This document shows positions 61,087 to 64,000 of a DNA stretch of 64,000 nt, piece after piece. Where the stretch lies: assembly GCA_028877215.1 (NCBI GenBank), contig JAPPFJ010000035.1, positions 372,001 through 436,000 on the forward strand. Direction: 5' to 3'. Source of the stretch: Gemmatimonadota bacterium (GTDB lineage: Bacteria; Latescibacterota; UBA2968; GCA-2709665). The notes beneath the pieces were generated by a model. It searched no databases. It saw only the letters and a program-made list of their open reading frames with translations, and had not been told where the DNA came from. The stretch's first letter is position 1, and the number at the start of each line of letters is the position of its first letter. The position numbers were made by a program, and so were the translations under genes.

Positions 61087-61731
61087 CTATTGCGGTTCGT
61101 ACGTGTCGGATCCCTTTGTCGGAAGCGGGACGGCCCAGATGTTGCGGTAGGCGACGCGGTCGCCGTGGTCCTGCAGGCGCAGCGGCCCGGAGGTTCCGAC
61201 CGTCATTCCGGAGGCGGATCCCGTGGGGCCAGAAATCTGCACGTTGTTCTGGATGACGATGCCGTTCTGGAGAACGGTGGCGCGGGCGTGTTCGGTCACG
61301 TCGCCGGATTCGTCCAGGCGTGGCGCCCGGAAGCAGATATCGTACGTCTGCCACTCCATGGCGGGTCGACAGGCGTTCACCAGAGGGGCGGACTCGAGGT
61401 AAAATGCGCCGCAGTCGCCGGTGCCCGGAATGTTGACGTGGGAGGAGTCCAGGACCTGAATCTCGTAGAGGGCCTGCAAAAACACCCCGCTGTTGCCCTT
61501 GGCCTGTCCCGTGGCCTCGGGCATGTCCGGACAACGGAATTCCAGGTGAAGATAGAAATCGGACAGGGGCTCAGTGTGGATGATGTCACCCGTCCGGGGC
61601 ACGACGTGGAGGATACCGTCTTCCACGGTCCATCCGGGATCGCCGCCGTCCCGGGCGGTCCAGTTGCTGAGGTCTCTGCCGTTGAACAGAATAAAGGCAT
61701 TGGAGGGCGCCGCGAGTTGCAACGTAACCAT
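61087..61731 (-). CDS. DUF1080/3-keto-disaccharide hydrolase family protein
   Basis: A 214-residue concanavalin-like jelly roll (DUF1080). FILFNGRDLSNWTARDG opens it, followed by WTVEDGILHVVPRTGDI, FYLHLEFRCP and NSGVFLQALYEIQVLDS, and it ends with GPLRLQDHGDRVAYRNIW, the family signature. DUF1080 proteins include 3-keto-glucoside hydrolases and carbohydrate-binding partners of dehydrogenases. No signal peptide is visible, which is unusual, so it may be cytosolic. ATG 61731 follows AAGGAC. It is divergent from the sialidase-like gene. The Gfo/Idh/MocA gene at 35660 may be functionally related, but it is distant. Confidence 0.88.
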   Translation of the reverse strand: MVTLQLAAPSNAFILFNGRDLSNWTARDGGDPGWTVEDGILHVVPRTGDIIHTEPLSDFYLHLEFRCPDMPEATGQAKGNSGVFLQALYEIQVLDSSHVNIPGTGDCGAFYLESAPLVNACRPAMEWQTYDICFRAPRLDESGDVTEHARATVLQNGIVIQNNVQISGPTGSASGMTVGTSGPLRLQDHGDRVAYRNIWAVPLPTKGSDTYEPQ

Positions 61732-61964
61732 CGAGAAGTCCTTTCTGTTTTATCGGGTCCAAACGTGCTGAACGTCTGATTCTGTATGCCGCGACCGGTA
61801 TAGAATAACGCCGCCCGACACGGCGCACAAGGCGGATTTGCGTCGACGGGTGTTGGGAAATCCAGTGACGGCGTTTCCCACGCGGTCTACACACGTGTGA
61901 TGTGATCGTAAGCGCCAACAACCGTCCGGAGTCGTACATATCACAGAAGATAGGAGTTCGAAAT

Positions 61965-63035
61965 ATGGAACACGTTGTCATCTACAGGAAAAGGGGACGA
62001 TACGCCGGGTGGCCGGCGAACTACGGAATCTGGTCGTGGGGAGACGAGATCGTGGTGGGCTTCACGCTGGGGTATCACAAATCGGACGGGGGATTTCACC
62101 GGCGCGACCGGGACCGACCGTTCGAGACGATGCAGGCCCGCAGCCTCGACGGAGGCGGGACCTGGACCGTCGAACCGATTCCGATCGCCTCTCCGGAAGG
62201 CAAGGGTGTATCGGCGAACGAGCATGTGAAGCGGTCGCTGGAGATTGAGTTGGCGGCTGCGCTGCCGACCGGGCATCCCGACGGGATCGATTTCAGCCAT
62301 CCGGATTTCGCGCTGATGTGCGCCCGGACGGGACTTGCGGAGGGCGCTCGGTCGTGGTTCTACACGTCAACCGACCGCTGCCGGTCATGGGACGGACCGT
62401 TCGGCCTGCCCATGTTCGGGTTGCCGGGCATCGCGGCGCGGACGGATTATCTGACAGAGGGAACGGACAACTGCACGTTATTCCTGACGTCGGCCAAGTC
62501 AAACGGACGCGAGGGCAGGGTGTTCTGCGCGCGCACGTTGGACGGCGGAAGGACTTTCGCGTTTCTCTCCTGGATTGGTGACGAGCCAGAGGGTTTCGCC
62601 ATCATGCCGGCCAGAGTCCGGCTTCCCGGAGGGCGCATCCTGGTGTCCGTGCGGTGCAGGGGAAACGACGGGAGCAGGGAAGGCAACTGGATCGACCTGT
62701 ACTGTTCGGACGACAACGCGGCGAGCTGGCGTTACGTCAACCGGCCGGTTGTCGAAACCGGGACCGGGGGAAACCCGCCCGCGATGATGCTTCTGGCCGA
62801 CGGGCGCCTGTGCCTCGTATACGGGTATCGCGACGCGCCCTCGGGGCTGCGGGCGGTATTGAGCGAAGACGAGGGAGCGACATGGTCCGGGCCCGTTATC
62901 CTGAGGGATGACGGCGGCGACCACGACGTCGGGTATCCACGCGCGGTGCAGCGGCCGGACGGCCGGGTCGTTTCCGTTTATTACTACGACGACGAACCCG
63001 ATGGCGAGCGCTATATCGCCGCTACCATCTGGTAA
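61965..63035 (+). CDS. Sialidase-like six-bladed propeller with Asp boxes
   Basis: A 356-residue protein with several Asp-box signatures (SxDxGxTW): SLDGGGTWTVEP, STDRCRSWDGP, TLDGGRTFAFLSW, SDDNAASWRYV and SEDEGATWSGP. This is the BNR/sialidase propeller. It resembles exo-alpha-sialidase-like proteins, many of which hydrolyse sialic acid or other sugars, though the catalytic Arg triad and Tyr/Glu pair are not all evident, so activity is uncertain. No signal peptide. ATG 61965 is chosen, with AGGAG eight bases upstream. It is divergent from the DUF1080 gene, 230 bases away, and both may act on the same glycan. Confidence 0.8.
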   Translation: MEHVVIYRKRGRYAGWPANYGIWSWGDEIVVGFTLGYHKSDGGFHRRDRDRPFETMQARSLDGGGTWTVEPIPIASPEGKGVSANEHVKRSLEIELAAALPTGHPDGIDFSHPDFALMCARTGLAEGARSWFYTSTDRCRSWDGPFGLPMFGLPGIAARTDYLTEGTDNCTLFLTSAKSNGREGRVFCARTLDGGRTFAFLSWIGDEPEGFAIMPARVRLPGGRILVSVRCRGNDGSREGNWIDLYCSDDNAASWRYVNRPVVETGTGGNPPAMMLLADGRLCLVYGYRDAPSGLRAVLSEDEGATWSGPVILRDDGGDHDVGYPRAVQRPDGRVVSVYYYDDEPDGERYIAATIW

Positions 63036-63111
63036 CCGGAAACGCGGAGAGAGACCGGATTCCGCGGCGATCTCGTCAATAGAGTTCCGCGACGCCTGGC
63101 TTTATCGGGGC

Positions 63112-63139
63112 TTGACATCGCGCATACAGACCTTATTTT
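63112..63139 (+). promoter_or_regulatory. Sigma-70-like promoter of the RidA-like gene
   Basis: TTGACA at 63112-63117, spacer of 16 bases, TATTTT at 63134-63139, 45 bases before the ATG at 63185. Confidence 0.6.
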
Positions 63140-63184
63140 GAAGGGACATTATTGAGAAACGCCAACTCACACGGAGGAAAGCAA

Positions 63185-63778
63185 ATGGCAGAGCTGCACA
63201 GTTCGTGGCATCGGGATTTCGACGTTTACGACCGTCTGGAGGAACTGGGGATCGATCTGGGATCGAGGGAGGACGCGTGTCCGGCGCCTCAGGGAAGGCG
63301 GATCTGCATGGCCACGTTTACACCTTCCGGTCTGGTGTTTACATCGGGCACAGGCGGTGGGGTCGGCGCGGTCACCAACGACGACGCGGACGTGGAAGCC
63401 GGTTTCGAGGCGGGCAGAGAGGCGGGCATCTCCCACGTCGTGACGCTGCATTGGGCGCTGGACCCGTACGGCACGCTGAATGACGTGTGGTATTGCGTAA
63501 AATGCATCGGGATGGTGAATTCCGCCGGCGGCGGATCCTTTTCCAAGTCACCCCAGGTCGTGGACGGGTACAGCACGGTTTTTCACGACGTGTTCGGAGG
63601 TCCGGGTTCGCGGTTCGGTGAAGACGGGATGGACGCGTCGCTGTCGGGATGGCACGCCAGGAGCGCGGTGGCGGGGTTCGACCTTCCGGGCCATTGCAAG
63701 ATCGAACCGGAGATGATCGTGCAAATCGATCCGGATCTGGCGTTACGGATCATCAGGGACCGCGGCCCGCACGTATAG
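63185..63778 (+). CDS. RidA/YjgF-like protein
   Basis: A 197-residue protein of the YjgF/YER057c/UK114 (RidA) superfamily, longer than the usual 125-130. The family core is visible: LVFTSGTGGGVGAVTNDDADVEAGF, LNDVWYCVKCIGMVNSAGG and the Arg-containing SGWHARSAVAGFDLPGHCKIEPEMIV, where the Arg corresponds to RidA Arg105 that binds imine intermediates. It probably hydrolyses reactive enamines/imines or has a related activity. The 50-residue N-terminal extension is not recognised. ATG 63185 follows GGAGG by seven bases. It has its own promoter (63112) and terminator (63803). Confidence 0.8.
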   Translation: MAELHSSWHRDFDVYDRLEELGIDLGSREDACPAPQGRRICMATFTPSGLVFTSGTGGGVGAVTNDDADVEAGFEAGREAGISHVVTLHWALDPYGTLNDVWYCVKCIGMVNSAGGGSFSKSPQVVDGYSTVFHDVFGGPGSRFGEDGMDASLSGWHARSAVAGFDLPGHCKIEPEMIVQIDPDLALRIIRDRGPHV

Positions 63779-63802
63779 GCGCGGAGAAGAAAGGCGAAAG
63801 AG

Positions 63803-63833
63803 AAACGGGGGCGAGATTGATCGCCCCCGTTTT
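63803..63833 (+). terminator. Rho-independent terminator of the RidA-like gene
   Basis: AAACGGGGGCGA and TCGCCCCCGTTT form a near-perfect twelve-base-pair stem with a six-base loop, followed by TTCATTT, 25 bases after the stop codon. Confidence 0.85.
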
Positions 63834-63862
63834 CATTTAGTTGAGAGGAACACCGGAGAGGC

Positions 63863-63966
63863 GGGCGCCCACAAGGGACGCCCCTACAATCGCAACGTCG
63901 GTGCGGGTCCCAGAGAGTTTAATTCGTGGATGTCCGTTTGTGTAGGGGCGTCCCTTGTGGGCGCCC
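63863..63966. repeat. 104-bp element with perfect 26-base inverted repeats
   Basis: GGGCGCCCACAAGGGACGCC...TACA (63863-63888) is exactly repeated in inverted form at 63941-63966 (TGTAGGGGCGTCCCTTGTGG then GCGCCC). The 52-base centre is non-coding. A solo arm lies at 29833-29856. Confidence 0.8.
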
Positions 63967-64000
63967 GGACACCAGCGACACCTCCACCTCTTGCGTCTCC

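Overview
The window looks like a piece of an uncultivated, fairly GC-rich bacterium with a single-copy, metabolism-heavy gene set. There are no rRNAs, no tRNAs I could recognise, no phage or conjugation genes and no transposase. The mix of enolase-superfamily dehydratases, phytanoyl-CoA dioxygenases, Gfo/Idh/MocA dehydrogenases, heparinase-type lyases, a DUF6785-type membrane protein, aconitase X, DUF1080 and sialidase-like proteins, plus many short palindromic intergenic repeats, recalls Latescibacterota or Poribacteria-type genomes. That placement is inference from gene content only. Coding density is high and most starts have clear AGGAGG-like ribosome sites, several of them before GTG or TTG. 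A few TTGACA-type promoters are visible.

Layout. 1-7386 (minus strand): an L-rhamnonate-dehydratase-like enzyme, a kelch/Asp-box propeller, an unknown protein, a two-domain alpha/beta hydrolase and an M24 peptidase. 7387-8417: about 1 kb without a gene, with an AT-rich patch and an inverted-repeat element. 8418-12702 (plus): a BtrH/C39-like protein, DUF2089 and DUF4097 proteins sharing a short helical motif, and a ketol-acid reductoisomerase of plant-chloroplast type. 12763-19685 (minus): a polysaccharide/uronate cluster (heparinase-type lyase, CocE-type hydrolase, SDR, class III aminotransferase). 19776-24141 (plus): a beta-rich unknown, then a FAD oxidoreductase translationally coupled to a membrane polyferredoxin. 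24125-36703 (minus): monomeric NADP-isocitrate dehydrogenase, a giant heparinase-like protein, 2-hydroxyacid dehydrogenase, DUF6785 transporter-like protein, sugar isomerase/epimerase, class V aminotransferase and a Gfo/Idh/MocA dehydrogenase. 37019-39553: GNAT acetyltransferase and the two subunits of aconitase X. 39651-41090: a toxin-antitoxin pair and a chloramphenicol-phosphotransferase-like kinase.

41198-46738 (minus) is the most unusual part. It encodes an ECF sigma factor with a transmembrane helix and an extracytoplasmic FlgD-like C-terminal domain, followed by a signal-peptide thioredoxin (TlpA-like) with a helical N-terminal region, and two tandemly duplicated beta-propeller lipoproteins. 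I read this as a membrane-tethered sigma factor with its own envelope module. The duplication extends downstream into the 3' end of the kinase gene next to it.

47239-63778 holds catabolic and housekeeping enzymes: MBL hydrolase plus D-2-hydroxyacid dehydrogenase, a beta-helix protein, a K+ channel, an amidotransferase-like/deacetylase-like fusion, two phytanoyl-CoA dioxygenases, an aldo/keto reductase, a second enolase-superfamily protein, an exported thioredoxin, VOC, methyltransferase, DUF1080, sialidase-like and RidA-like proteins. At least six families of interspersed palindromic repeats occupy the intergenic spaces. One of them, carrying GAGACGGGAGACG arms, occurs five times.
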